A stretch of 64,000 nucleotides of DNA from Acidobacteriota bacterium (GTDB taxonomy: Bacteria; Acidobacteriota; Terriglobia; Bryobacterales; Bryobacteraceae). The translations under genes and the position numbers were made by a program. Of this stretch, positions 23,411-32,367 are shown piece by piece; within the stretch, counting starts at the first letter, position 1, and each line of letters starts with the position of its first letter. The stretch lies in assembly GCA_016185425.1 (NCBI GenBank), contig JACPNQ010000030.1:1-64000 (forward strand), read 5' to 3'. The notes beneath the pieces were generated by a model. That model was given only the letters and a program-made list of their open reading frames with translations. It searched no databases and was not told where the DNA came from.

Positions 23411-24979
23411 CTAGTCGACCGTTAGCACCTGATGATCGGGGCAGGTGGGCTCGACGCACTCATAGATGCGGTCGATCAAGTCCATGCCGTGTTCGGCGAG
23501 GAACGGGAGGATACCGTACATGCGCTCCTGCAGGTGGCGGTGCGGGTAGATCCGATCGGCCAGGAATTTGGCATCCGCGGCGGCCTGGGTGTCGCGGCGG
23601 AGCGCTTCGCGGGCCGTTTTCTGCTCCATCTTGCTGAGCTGATAGCGGACCTTGGCCGCGCTCGTGGCGAGGGCCTTTTCGAGGCTCGGATCGAATGCCG
23701 CCAGGGAACAGGACAGCTTGGCGAGTTCCGCTTCGACAGCAGCGCTGGACTTGGTGAACTGTGCGGAAAGGCCGCTGGGAATGAGGCGGCGGGCCATGCG
23801 CTCACGGAGGTCGACTTCGGGGACGGCGATATCCTTGAGGCCGAGTTGGTAGCGCTTGGTGAGTTTGGCGGCACGGCGATCGAGGAGCGTGAACGACGCG
23901 CGGTGAGAGACGACGGGCATGCGGCCGAGGAGATTACTGTAGAGCGGCTCGCTCTGTGCAAAGTAGGCGAGCTCGGCCGGACCACCGAGATAGGCGACGG
24001 TGGGGAGGAGATAGTCCTGCATCACCGGACGCAGAATGGCATTGGGGGAGAGGAGCTCGGGGCGGGCGGTGAGGTCCTTGAGCGACTGGCCGTTGAAGAG
24101 GTCTCCGGTGCGCTTGAGGGCGGTCCGTTTGCCGCCTTCGAGGGTGAAGAAAAGGGAGGCGTTGGGTTCGAGGTGGACTTGCCCGTGATAGCCGGCGGCT
24201 TCGAGTTGGCGAGTACGGGCTTGGACGGATTCGACGAGGTTTTTGGAGAGGCTGAGGGCCGTTGTCAGGAAGGGTGCGGCGATTTGGCGGATGGCGGGGT
24301 CGAGGGGGTCGAGGAAGAGGAGGCCGTAGGGGCGGAGGAGTTGTTCAATGAGCTTCCGGAAGGCGCTACCGAACGTGGCGCCTTCCACGTAACACGATTC
24401 GGCAAGTTGGAGGACTTCCTGGGCAAATGGCAGGCCGTGGAGCGCCTCGCGGAGACCCTCGATGGGAATGTCGCGCAGTGGAGTAGGGCCGACGGGACCG
24501 TTGAGGGGGTTAACGGAGGATGTGGTGAACGAGACGGGCGAATGGGATGAGTTGAACACCCAGGACTGGTTGATCTCGGCGAGGTCGTGGTCTTCCGTAG
24601 CGAGCCAGAAGACGGGTACGGCACAGGCGCCGCGGTCACAGAGCGTCCGGGCCAGCTTGATGGCGGCGAGGGCTTTGAAAATCGTATAAAGCGGGCCGCC
24701 GAAGAGGCCCACCTGTTGGCCGGAGACGACGGCGACGGTGTTGGGCTCGGCCAGCTTGTCGAGCGATGGGTTGCCTGGGTTCGTCTGGCGGAGCGCGGCG
24801 ACGAGGGCAGCGCGGCGATCGGCCGGGTAGATGATCTCTTTGGCGGCGCGGCAGTAGGATTCGGGGTCGTAAGGCGGATGGTGGTAGAAATTGGCTACGC
24901 GGTCATAGTGGTACAAAAAGTCCGCGAACAGACGCGAGGCGCCCGGGAGTTCGGTGTGGCGTATACAGTGCTGTTCCAT
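23411..24979 (-). CDS. bshC: Bacillithiol biosynthesis cysteine-adding enzyme BshC
   Basis: A 522-residue protein matching BshC in length and in its landmark VVSGQQVGLFGGPLYTIFKA. PVFWLATEDHDLAEINQSW follows, and YLGGPAELAYFAQSEPLYS appears further on. BshC joins cysteine to glucosaminyl-malate in the last step of bacillithiol synthesis. A C-terminal coiled-coil stretch is visible (about 400-470). It is transcribed away from the frataxin operon; bacillithiol and frataxin both affect iron-sulfur cluster supply, so the neighbourhood is sensible. The other bsh genes are not in the window. Confidence 0.9.
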   Translation of the reverse strand: MEQHCIRHTELPGASRLFADFLYHYDRVANFYHHPPYDPESYCRAAKEIIYPADRRAALVAALRQTNPGNPSLDKLAEPNTVAVVSGQQVGLFGGPLYTIFKALAAIKLARTLCDRGACAVPVFWLATEDHDLAEINQSWVFNSSHSPVSFTTSSVNPLNGPVGPTPLRDIPIEGLREALHGLPFAQEVLQLAESCYVEGATFGSAFRKLIEQLLRPYGLLFLDPLDPAIRQIAAPFLTTALSLSKNLVESVQARTRQLEAAGYHGQVHLEPNASLFFTLEGGKRTALKRTGDLFNGQSLKDLTARPELLSPNAILRPVMQDYLLPTVAYLGGPAELAYFAQSEPLYSNLLGRMPVVSHRASFTLLDRRAAKLTKRYQLGLKDIAVPEVDLRERMARRLIPSGLSAQFTKSSAAVEAELAKLSCSLAAFDPSLEKALATSAAKVRYQLSKMEQKTAREALRRDTQAAADAKFLADRIYPHRHLQERMYGILPFLAEHGMDLIDRIYECVEPTCPDHQVLTVD

Positions 24980-25081
24980 CCAATTCCATATCTGCGCGCG
25001 GCGCAGAGGTCCGTTTAGTACAGGCTAACAGATGCAGGTATTATTCCTGTGGTTGCAGGTATCTGCTACCGTCAAATTGTA

Positions 25082-25405
25082 ATGATTGATGAGGCCGTTT
25101 TTCGGCGTGCCGCCGACGGGGCGTTGGAATCGCTATTTAAAGCGTTGAGCCGGGCGTGCGATACGCATGATTTTGAAGCGGATATGAATAATGGGGCGTT
25201 GACCGTAGAGTTCGACGACCCGCCGGCGAAGTTTGTAGTGAGCCCGAACACTCCGGTACGACAGATCTGGGTCTCGGCGCATTCGAAAAGCTTCAAATTG
25301 GATTGGAACGGATCGGCGTTTGTCCTGCCGGAGACCGGCCAGACGCTGGCGGAACTCATTGGGGAGCATATTGGCAAGCGACTGGGGGAAGAGGTCACGC
25401 TGTAA
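25082..25405 (+). CDS. cyaY: Frataxin-like iron-binding protein CyaY
   Basis: A 107-residue protein with the frataxin fold: an acidic first helix (MIDEAVFRRAADGALESLF), a strand GALTVEFDDPPAKFVVSPN, then RQIWVSAHSKSFKLDWNG, the conserved strand pattern with Trp. Frataxins bind iron and modulate the IscS/IscU iron-sulfur assembly complex. The stop codon overlaps the M28 peptidase start (TAATG). The in-frame ATG at 25082 agrees with family length. It is the first gene of a four-gene run that also includes HemW. Confidence 0.82.
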   Translation: MIDEAVFRRAADGALESLFKALSRACDTHDFEADMNNGALTVEFDDPPAKFVVSPNTPVRQIWVSAHSKSFKLDWNGSAFVLPETGQTLAELIGEHIGKRLGEEVTL

Positions 25406-26856
25406 TGTTCCGTCTGTTTTTGGTTGGCGCAGTGGCCGTACTGGGGGCCAACTCGCCGGCCGAGCGTCAACTGCTCGATTCGATTCAGGCCACTGCGTTG
25501 AAGGGCCATGTTTCGTTTCTCGCCTCGGATTTGCTGGAGGGCCGGGACACGCCCTCGCGGGGGATCGAGATTGCGGAGGAGTATATTGCCGCGCAGTTCC
25601 GGCGCATTGGCTTGGAGCCAGGCGGGGACAGCGGCAGCTATTTTCAATCGGCCGCGTTTTTGAAGGTGACGCAGCCGATGGAGGGGTTCCGCGTTAGCGT
25701 GGAGGGTCCGGACGGGAAGAGTTGGGGATCGACGGGCGGAAAGGTCAGCGTGACGGCTGACTCGGCGATACAGGCAGACAACCTGAAGGTGATGAAGGTT
25801 ACCATTGCGGAAGGCGATGGGGCCTTACCGGCGCGGGAGTTGGTGCAGGGGAAGGCTGTGTTGGTCTATCTGGCGCAGCGAACGCGCACCACGGTGCAGC
25901 GGCTTAGCGCACTGCTCGCGATGAAGCCCGCGCTGGTTGTAACAACAGGTCCGTCATTGAACCGGCCATTCCGGCTGCGTGAGGCTGACGGCGCCACCGG
26001 CACTCCGATGATCACGACTTCCGACGGCGATTTCGTGACATTTGCGGCCGGGCTTCCGGATGGAGAGACGCCGGCTGTTTTGAGCGTGAATATCGCGGCG
26101 CCGGTGGAAGAGAAGGTGACGCTGCGGAATGTGATCGCGGTGCTTCCGGGAAGCGACGCGACGCTACGGAATCAACGTATCCTGCTGACGGCGCATCATG
26201 ATCACCTTGGAGTACTCCCTCGCGGCGATGGCGACCGCATCAACAACGGCGCCAACGACGACGCGAGCGGCGTTGCGACCGTGCTGGCGATGGCGGAAGC
26301 GTTTGCCGCACGGAGCCCGCGGCCGAAGCGGACGCTGGTATTCATGACGTACTTCGGCGAAGAGAAGGGGTTGCTTGGGTCGAAGTATTATGCGCGGCAC
26401 CCGGCGATTCGGCTGTCGGAGACGGTGGCAAATCTCAACTTCGAACAGATGGGCCGCACCGATGATGCGGAGGGCGCGCGCGTGGCGAAGTTGACGGGGA
26501 CGGGTCTTGACTATACGAGCATTTGGCAGGTGCTGACGGAGTCGTCGCAGGAGGCCGGGGTGGGGATTTCGATTCACGAGAAAAATAACGATCTGTTCTT
26601 CGCCGCGAGCGACAATCAGCCTTTGGCCGACATGGGTGTGCCGGCGATAACGCTGAGCGTTACGTTTATTTTTCCGGACTATCACCGGCCGGGTGACCAT
26701 TGGGAGAAGATCGACTATGCAAATTTCGAGTTGGTGGTGCGGGCGGCGGCGCTAACCGTAAGCCGGTTGGCGGATGCCAAGGAGCCGGTGAAGTGGTCGC
26801 CGGAAAATCCTAAAGTTGAGAAGTACCGGAAGGCGTACCAGGCGTTGCATCCGTAG
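25405..26856 (+). CDS. M28 family zinc peptidase with PA domain, exported
   Basis: About 483 residues. After a short hydrophobic leader comes FLASDLLEGRDTPSRG, typical of M28 enzymes with an inserted protease-associated domain. Zinc and catalytic sites follow in order: LTAHHDHLGV, NGANDDASGVATVLAMAE (bridging Asp) and FGEEKGLLGSKYYA (catalytic Glu-Glu); the C-terminal DYHRPGDHWEKI provides the last His. M28 members are aminopeptidases or glutaminyl cyclases; this one is probably a secreted or periplasmic aminopeptidase. It overlaps cyaY by one nt. Confidence 0.88.
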   Translation: MFRLFLVGAVAVLGANSPAERQLLDSIQATALKGHVSFLASDLLEGRDTPSRGIEIAEEYIAAQFRRIGLEPGGDSGSYFQSAAFLKVTQPMEGFRVSVEGPDGKSWGSTGGKVSVTADSAIQADNLKVMKVTIAEGDGALPARELVQGKAVLVYLAQRTRTTVQRLSALLAMKPALVVTTGPSLNRPFRLREADGATGTPMITTSDGDFVTFAAGLPDGETPAVLSVNIAAPVEEKVTLRNVIAVLPGSDATLRNQRILLTAHHDHLGVLPRGDGDRINNGANDDASGVATVLAMAEAFAARSPRPKRTLVFMTYFGEEKGLLGSKYYARHPAIRLSETVANLNFEQMGRTDDAEGARVAKLTGTGLDYTSIWQVLTESSQEAGVGISIHEKNNDLFFAASDNQPLADMGVPAITLSVTFIFPDYHRPGDHWEKIDYANFELVVRAAALTVSRLADAKEPVKWSPENPKVEKYRKAYQALHP

Positions 26857-26858
26857 TT

Positions 26859-27944
26859 ATGGCCGGGATCTACATTTCGTGGCCGTTTTGCGCGCAGAAG
26901 TGCACGTACTGCAACTTTGCGTCGGGAGTGTTTCCGCGGGAGCTCGAAGTCGATTATGCGGAACGGCTGATTGCCGAGGTCACTTCGGCAGATTGGCCGT
27001 TTACGCCGGAGACGGTTTATCTGGGCGGCGGCACGCCGAGCCAGATGGATTTGGGTGTTTTGGGGCGGCTGCTGGCGATGATACCGGGGCGCCCTTGGGT
27101 GGAAGCGACGATGGAGGCGGCGCCGGGGACTTTCGACGATTTTCAAGTTGAGGCTTGGCGGGGCGCGGGGATTACTCGAGTGAGTTTGGGCGTGCAGTCG
27201 TTTATCGATGCCGAGTTGCGAAGGACAGGCAGGAAGCATACGGCGCGGATTGTCGCTGACGATGTGGCGCGGTTGCGGGCCGCGGGGATTGCGGATTTCA
27301 ATGTGGATTTGATTGCGGGGTTGGCTGGGCAGACGCGGAAGAGCTGGGAGGTGTCGCTTGATGCGGCGTTGGCGCTCGATCCGCCCCATGTGTCCGTGTA
27401 CATGCTGGAAGTGGACGAGGACAGCCGGCTGGGATTGGAGATTTTGAATAACGGCGGGCGGTATGGTGCCCGCGATATTCCGGATGATTCCGCAATTGCG
27501 GAGATGTATGAACGGGCGGTGGAGCGGCTCGCGGCGGCGGGAATTGCGCGTTACGAGATCTCGAATTTTGCGCGGCCGGGGTGCGAGTCGCGGCACAACT
27601 TGAAGTATTGGCGGCTGGAGCCGTATTTGGGGTTTGGCGCGGATGCGCATTCGTTTGCGGGCGGAGAGCGCTGGCAGAATGTGGAGACGGCAGCGGAGTA
27701 TGTGCAGGCGGATTTCGGGAAGGCATCGCTGACGAAGTCGAATCCGGACGAAGAGCGGTTTTTTGTGGGGCTGCGGTTGAGCGAAGGGGTTGTTTTGTTA
27801 GACGAGGATTGGGAGCGGCACGGTCCGGCGATTGAGCGATTCGTTGCGGAAGGGTTGTTGGAACGGGATGCGTCGCGGCTGCGATTGACTGCGCGCGGTA
27901 TCCTGCTTTCTAACGAAATCTTTCAGGAGTTCTTGGCGGCATGA
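26859..27944 (+). CDS. hemW: HemW-like radical SAM haem chaperone
   Basis: A 361-residue radical SAM protein. [15 protein letters not shown] has the CxxxCxxC cluster motif. LGGGTPSQM and [18 protein letters not shown] are the HemN/HemW signatures, and the HemW-type C-terminal domain follows. The protein lacks the longer N-terminus of true coproporphyrinogen dehydrogenase HemN, so the HemW haem-delivery role is preferred. It starts 2 nt after the M28 gene and overlaps the aldolase gene by 4 nt, in one operon with frataxin; iron and haem handling are linked here. Confidence 0.88.
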   Translation: MAGIYISWPFCAQKCTYCNFASGVFPRELEVDYAERLIAEVTSADWPFTPETVYLGGGTPSQMDLGVLGRLLAMIPGRPWVEATMEAAPGTFDDFQVEAWRGAGITRVSLGVQSFIDAELRRTGRKHTARIVADDVARLRAAGIADFNVDLIAGLAGQTRKSWEVSLDAALALDPPHVSVYMLEVDEDSRLGLEILNNGGRYGARDIPDDSAIAEMYERAVERLAAAGIARYEISNFARPGCESRHNLKYWRLEPYLGFGADAHSFAGGERWQNVETAAEYVQADFGKASLTKSNPDEERFFVGLRLSEGVVLLDEDWERHGPAIERFVAEGLLERDASRLRLTARGILLSNEIFQEFLAA

Positions 27945-28996
27945 CCTTTATTGACCTGCGCAGTGACACCGTGACGCGGCCGACGGCGGCGATGCGGAGG
28001 GCGATGGCGGACGCGGAAGTGGGCGATGACGTGTATGGGGAAGACCCGACTGTCAACCTGCTGGAGGAGCGCGCCGCGGCTATTTGCGGGAAAGAGGCCG
28101 CGCTGTTTGTGCCGACCGGTACGATGGGGAACACGATCGGCATCAAGGTGCATACCGAGCATGGGCAGGAGGTGATCTGCGAGTCACGGGCGCACATTTT
28201 GAACTATGAACTGTCGATGATGGCCTGGTTTGCGGGTTGCGTGGCGCGGGCGGTGGTGGCCGAAGACGGGGTGCTGTCGTGGGCTTCCATTCGTGAGCAG
28301 ATCCGGCCGTTGGGGCCTCATGCGGCGCCCACTGGTTTGATTGAGGTCGAGAATACACACAACATGGCGGGCGGAACCGTTTACCCGCTCGATACGCTGC
28401 GGGAGATCGGCGAGGAGTCGCATAAGTTGGGCCTGCCAGTGCATATGGATGGGGCGCGGGTTTTTAATGCGGCGGCGGCGTTGGGCGTGCCGGTTACCGA
28501 AGTGGTGGCACCGGTGGATACGGTGATGTTTTGCTTGTCGAAGGCGTTGGGAGCGCCGGCGGGGTCGATGCTGGTTGGGCCGCGGAGGCTGATTGACAAG
28601 GGGCGATTGTACCGGAAGCGGTTGGGGGGCGGGATGCGTCAGGCGGGCGTGTTGGCGGCGGCTGGGTTGATTGGGCTTTCCGAGATGGCTGCGCGGTTGG
28701 GCGAAGATCATGAGAATGCTTGCTTCCTGGCTTCCGGGTTAGCGGGAATTCCGGGGGTTTCGGTGGAGCGGACGCCGGCGACCAATATTCTGTTCTTTGA
28801 TGTATCGGGGACTGGGCATACGGGCGCATCGTTTAGCGCGGCGTTGAAGGAGCGGGGAGTGTTGATTAATGCGGCGTCGGGCGTGGCAAGATTGCGGTTG
28901 TTGACGCATTTTGATGTGGACAGATCCGCTTGTGAGCGGGCGCTAGGGGTGGTTAGGGAAGTGGCGGCGATGGGGGTGAGAGGGACTTACGTGTGA
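27941..28996 (+). CDS. Low-specificity L-threonine aldolase
   Basis: A 351-residue fold type I PLP enzyme. [19 protein letters not shown] is the diagnostic N-terminus, and [18 protein letters not shown] follows. [16 protein letters not shown] contains the Asp that binds the pyridine N and the conserved Arg, and [15 protein letters not shown] contains the PLP Lys. It splits threonine (or allo-threonine) into glycine and acetaldehyde. The start overlaps hemW by 4 nt (ATGA). Its 3' end overlaps the decayed VapC gene on the other strand by 44 nt. Confidence 0.92.
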   Translation: MTFIDLRSDTVTRPTAAMRRAMADAEVGDDVYGEDPTVNLLEERAAAICGKEAALFVPTGTMGNTIGIKVHTEHGQEVICESRAHILNYELSMMAWFAGCVARAVVAEDGVLSWASIREQIRPLGPHAAPTGLIEVENTHNMAGGTVYPLDTLREIGEESHKLGLPVHMDGARVFNAAAALGVPVTEVVAPVDTVMFCLSKALGAPAGSMLVGPRRLIDKGRLYRKRLGGGMRQAGVLAAAGLIGLSEMAARLGEDHENACFLASGLAGIPGVSVERTPATNILFFDVSGTGHTGASFSAALKERGVLINAASGVARLRLLTHFDVDRSACERALGVVREVAAMGVRGTYV

Positions 28997-29288
28997 ATGG
29001 CTGGAGGGCATCGAGCCCGGGAATTGCCTTGAAGTGCTTGAGATTGAACGTATAGAGCCGCACCCCCCGTTGGAGTGCCATCGCGGCAATCGGCCAGGCC
29101 ACTGAGTAAGAGCGGAGAAACCGTTCGACCTGTCGTATGTCGGCTTGATCCCGGCGGCCGCTGACTAGTTCCATGGCTACCATCCCCGGGATCTGAAAAG
29201 TATCCTCTTCGGCGGATGCTAACCAAGCCGCGGCTTGGGGCGATCCGCGCAAACACTCGATTAGGACGTCGGTATCAACGAGGATCAT
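28953..29288 (-). pseudogene. VapC toxin with an internal deletion
   Basis: The N-terminal half is a normal PIN domain: MILVDTDVLIECLRGS (Asp), then GMVAMELVSGRRDQADI (Glu). After FLRSYSVAWP the chain jumps straight to IAAMALQRGVRLYTFNLKHF. Family members have about 30 residues there, including the motif IPDCLIAA with a catalytic Asp, so the toxin is almost certainly inactive. The deletion is in frame. The C-terminus runs on into a Pro-rich tail antisense to the threonine aldolase gene. It overlaps the antitoxin frame by 4 nt. Confidence 0.78.
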
Positions 29289-29524
29289 TCCTCTCGTCGT
29301 TTCCACGCTTCCTTCCGAAGCGTGGCGGCAAACTCGGCGCTATCGATGATATCGGCGCGATCACGCCACATGCCGAAGAACTCCGCAGCGCCAAGCTTCC
29401 TAGAGTTGAGCTCGGAGTTGTCTCGTTTGCCGCCGACACTTGCAAGACGATGTGAGCCGGGCCGGCGGGAATGCCGGTGTCGAGATTGACAGTTTTGACG
29501 ATAGCGAGTATCGTCTTCCGTCAA
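29285..29524 (-). pseudogene. VapB-like antitoxin, probably frameshifted
   Basis: The C-terminal end, FFGMWRDRADIIDSAEFAATLRKEAWKRREE in two parts (FFGMWRDRADIIDS and AATLRKEAWKRR), is typical of VapB toxin-binding tails. The N-terminus in this frame (RYRQNCQSRHRHSRR) is not protein-like. The neighbouring frame over about 29425-29500 reads sensibly (IVKTVNLDTGIPAGPAHIVL), which points to a frameshift near 29410-29425. With the toxin deletion, the whole module appears dead. Confidence 0.6.
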
Positions 29525-29593
29525 TTTGATCTTAACAGGCCGCGTGGTTTAACTACGGCGGGCGGGTCGATCGTTCCTCGAATTTTGACGCGT

Positions 29594-30175
29594 TTAAGGA
29601 CGGGCGGCGGGCTCGATCTTGATCTCATCTTCGAGGCACGAGATGATCAGGAGCTCGCAGCCGGTGTCGGAGGTGAGGAATTCGTGATCGGTGCCGGGGA
29701 GGGCTTTTTCGTAATCGCCGGCGAAAATATGGGTTTTGCTGCCGAGGCGGACATCGCCGGAGAGGACCATGCACTGTTCGAGCTGAGTGTGATGGTGCGG
29801 GGGATATTTGGCGCCGGGCTCGAGTTTCAGGATTGAAGTCGCCATGCGCGTGTCGCGCTCAATGTGGAGGATCTTGGTGGATACGCCGGGGTAGCCGGTG
29901 TCTCGCCACTTACCATTGCCCGCGCGCAGGACTTGCATACCGGGTTCGGGCTCTTCGAAGCCGGGCAATTTGCGCTTCATCAGGCGGTCTTTGATGCGCG
30001 GAGATGGCGGAGCCGGTTTGGCATCGACAAGCGCTTCCATGACGGATTGGAGGCGTTCGACTTCGAGAGTGGCGGCGGGATCGCCGGATGCGAGAAGGCG
30101 TTCGAAGGCGTCGAGCTCTTCGTCCTTCAGGGAACCCATGGCATACAGTGCGGCTTGTTCGCTAAGTTCCTGCAT
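29594..30175 (-). CDS. ChrR-like cupin anti-sigma factor
   Basis: A 193-residue protein. The N-terminal helices (SEQAALYAMGSLKDEELDAFE) form the sigma-binding part of anti-sigma factors. A C-terminal cupin follows (about 95-185) with LEPGAKYPPHHHTQLEQCMVL in two pieces; HHH and Glu are the likely metal ligands, as in ChrR, which releases its sigma factor on singlet-oxygen or peroxide stress. The zinc-binding HxxxCxxC of classical ZAS anti-sigma factors is not seen. It overlaps the sigma gene by 14 nt. Confidence 0.82.
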   Translation of the reverse strand: MQELSEQAALYAMGSLKDEELDAFERLLASGDPAATLEVERLQSVMEALVDAKPAPPSPRIKDRLMKRKLPGFEEPEPGMQVLRAGNGKWRDTGYPGVSTKILHIERDTRMATSILKLEPGAKYPPHHHTQLEQCMVLSGDVRLGSKTHIFAGDYEKALPGTDHEFLTSDTGCELLIISCLEDEIKIEPAARP

Positions 30176-30776
30176 GTTGGAGTTCCTCTTTCAATTTGAG
30201 CATACCGAGGCGAATCCGCGTTTTTACGGTTCCCAAAGGCAGGCCGGTTTTTGCTGCGACTTCGGAGTGGCTGAGGCCTTCCCAGAAGGCCAGGGCGATT
30301 ATGCTCCTTTGCTCCTCGGGCAGGTTCGACATTGCCCGGTGGATCTGCTGCTGCCGCTGCGTGGCGGCGACTTGCTTTTCCGGGCCGGAGTCGGGCGAGA
30401 TGTATTCGATCGATTCGTACTGTTCGGCGGCGAGGAAGCGGCGGCGGGTCTGCAGCGTTCGCCAACGGTCCAGTGCGCGGCTGCGGGCCATCATGCCGAG
30501 CCAGGAGGTTACCGCACAGCGGTCGGGATTGTAGCTCGCGGCGAGACGCCACACCTGCTGGAAGACGTCGAGAGTGATCTCCTCGGCTTCCTCCGGCTCG
30601 CGGAGAATGCGGATGGCAATGGCGTTCACGTAGCGGCTGGCCTCGTCGTAGAAATCGGATAGGGCACCGGCATTCCCGGCCGCAATTTGCATTACGAGCA
30701 GAGACCACCTTTCGGACCCAGGTACGGTCCCCCTATTCGGCTGTACGGGTGTAGCGTCCGAGTTGGATTCGCTCAT
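30162..30776 (-). CDS. ECF RNA polymerase sigma factor
   Basis: A 204-residue sigma70-family factor of the extracytoplasmic-function group. Region 2 is LSDFYDEASRYVNAIAIRIL through AEEITLDVFQQVWRLA; region 4 is NLPEEQRSIIALAFWEGLSH through LPLGTVKTRIRLGMLKLKE. Region 3 is missing, as expected. It is cotranscribed with the cupin anti-sigma factor and lies 17 nt after the cytochrome b gene on the same strand. It probably controls an oxidative or photo-oxidative stress regulon, by analogy with RpoE-ChrR. Confidence 0.88.
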   Translation of the reverse strand: MSESNSDATPVQPNRGTVPGSERWSLLVMQIAAGNAGALSDFYDEASRYVNAIAIRILREPEEAEEITLDVFQQVWRLAASYNPDRCAVTSWLGMMARSRALDRWRTLQTRRRFLAAEQYESIEYISPDSGPEKQVAATQRQQQIHRAMSNLPEEQRSIIALAFWEGLSHSEVAAKTGLPLGTVKTRIRLGMLKLKEELQHAGT

Positions 30777-30793
30777 GCGAAAAAAACTGCGAT

Positions 30794-32365
30794 TTAATCC
30801 TTGAGAGTCTCCATGTACGCTAGCATATTGTCCATGTCGCCGCGTTCGAATTTGTAAGGCGGCATCATAGAGCCGGGCGAGAATTTCTGCGGATCGCTGA
30901 AGTGACCGTCCATCCAGGCGCGATCGCGGCGCGCGGCAACACCGTTTAACGGCGGGCCGGATTTACCGCCTGCTCCGTTGACAGCGTGGCAGATGCCGCA
31001 GTTGTTCTTCACGTAGAGCTGGGCGCCGGACACGACGTTTACTGGCGCGCTCGCGATGGCGCCGACGCTTTCGTCGTCGAGCTTGCGCATGAAGTTGGCG
31101 AGCTGACGGAACTGCAAATCTTTTAGTCCCGATCCGGATGCCTGTTTCTGAAAGTGGGCGACGAGCGCGTCGCGTTCGTCGTGAACAGCAATGTCGGCGA
31201 GATTCGGGCCGCCTTTGTGGTCACCGGGCGTGACGCCGTGGCACTGCCAGCACTTGGCTTGACGGAAGCTGCCGACGGCGGCGACTTCCTCGGCCGTAAA
31301 GCTCTGCCATGGTTCTTTGTGCGGTGTGGAGCGGATGGCGGCCGCGGTGAGCCCGGCCCAGCCGAGCGCGGCGAAGAGAACTATGCCGATGGCGAAGGTG
31401 CGCTGGCGAAGCTTGATCGCCGCGCCTCGGTCGATGAATGGCGTAGCGAAAAGGATACCGACCGCAACCCCCGGAAGGACCATACTACCGATGATTTCGA
31501 GCGGCCCTTCGAAGAACTTCAGCATCTGGAAGAGGAAGAGGAAGTACCATTCGGGGCGGGGGATGTAGGTGGTGTCGGTGGGGTCGGCGATCTTGCCGAG
31601 CGGAACGCGAACGAGCGTTGCGAGGGCGAAGAGGATGGCGAACATGACAAAGATCGCCACCGTGTCCTTGAAGACCTGACCTGGGTAGAACTTCTTCGGC
31701 GGCGCCGTTTCAACGGGCTCCGGAGCGACGCCGTGTTTGCGAACGAGGAAGACGTGCAAGCCGATGAGCAGCATCGTCAGCGGAGGTAGTAATAGCACGT
31801 GCGCGCCGTAAAAGCGCGCGAATGTCTGCACGCCGATCTGTCCGTCCTCGCTACCCATGAGGCGGAGAATGTAGGGGCCGGCGATGGGAGCTTTTGCGGT
31901 GATCTGCGTGGTGACGACGGTACCCCAGTAGGCGCGGTTGTCCCAGGGAAGCAGATAACCGGTGAGGCCGAAGCCGAGCGTGAGGAGTAGAAGAATTACG
32001 CCGAGCATCCATGTGGCTTCGCGCGGCTTTTTGTAGGAGCCCCAGAGGAAGACTTGAATGAGGTGGAGCACGACCACGACAATCATCATGCTGGCGCCCC
32101 AGTGATGGAGGCCGCGCATGAGACGGCCGCCGGTGAGTTCAGTGAGAATGAAACGAAGGCTGGAGTGAGCGTCCGGCGGCGTGGGCGCGTAGTTGAGCGC
32201 CAGGAGTATGCCGGTTACGACCTGAATGAGGAAACAGAAAAGCGCTACGCTGCCGAGGACCTGATACCAGCCGCTGGAAGCCGGGATTTCTTCGTAGAGG
32301 AAGTGGTTGATGGTGGAGGAGACACCGGTGCGATGCTCCAGCCAATCCATGAGTTTGGCGATCAC
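30794..32365 (-). CDS. Cytochrome b fused to two c-type cytochrome domains
   Basis: A 523-residue membrane protein. Residues 1-340 are cytochrome b of a bc complex: haem-ligand His residues in HHWGAS, LHLIQVF and GAHVLLLPP, and the quinol-site PEWY (271-274). After the last membrane helix come two c-type haem motifs, CWQCH (372-376) and CGICH (456-460), with MMPPYKFERGD as the likely Met ligand region. The fusion replaces a separate cytochrome c1 and passes electrons from quinol to a dihaem tail. The stop of the Rieske gene lies 2 nt upstream. Confidence 0.92.
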   Translation of the reverse strand: MIAKLMDWLEHRTGVSSTINHFLYEEIPASSGWYQVLGSVALFCFLIQVVTGILLALNYAPTPPDAHSSLRFILTELTGGRLMRGLHHWGASMMIVVVVLHLIQVFLWGSYKKPREATWMLGVILLLLTLGFGLTGYLLPWDNRAYWGTVVTTQITAKAPIAGPYILRLMGSEDGQIGVQTFARFYGAHVLLLPPLTMLLIGLHVFLVRKHGVAPEPVETAPPKKFYPGQVFKDTVAIFVMFAILFALATLVRVPLGKIADPTDTTYIPRPEWYFLFLFQMLKFFEGPLEIIGSMVLPGVAVGILFATPFIDRGAAIKLRQRTFAIGIVLFAALGWAGLTAAAIRSTPHKEPWQSFTAEEVAAVGSFRQAKCWQCHGVTPGDHKGGPNLADIAVHDERDALVAHFQKQASGSGLKDLQFRQLANFMRKLDDESVGAIASAPVNVVSGAQLYVKNNCGICHAVNGAGGKSGPPLNGVAARRDRAWMDGHFSDPQKFSPGSMMPPYKFERGDMDNMLAYMETLKD

Positions 32366-32367
32366 GA

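Noticed and set aside
23432-24550. 372-codon open frame opposite bshC
   Set aside because: Shadow frame dominated by Gly/Glu; bshC is clearly real.
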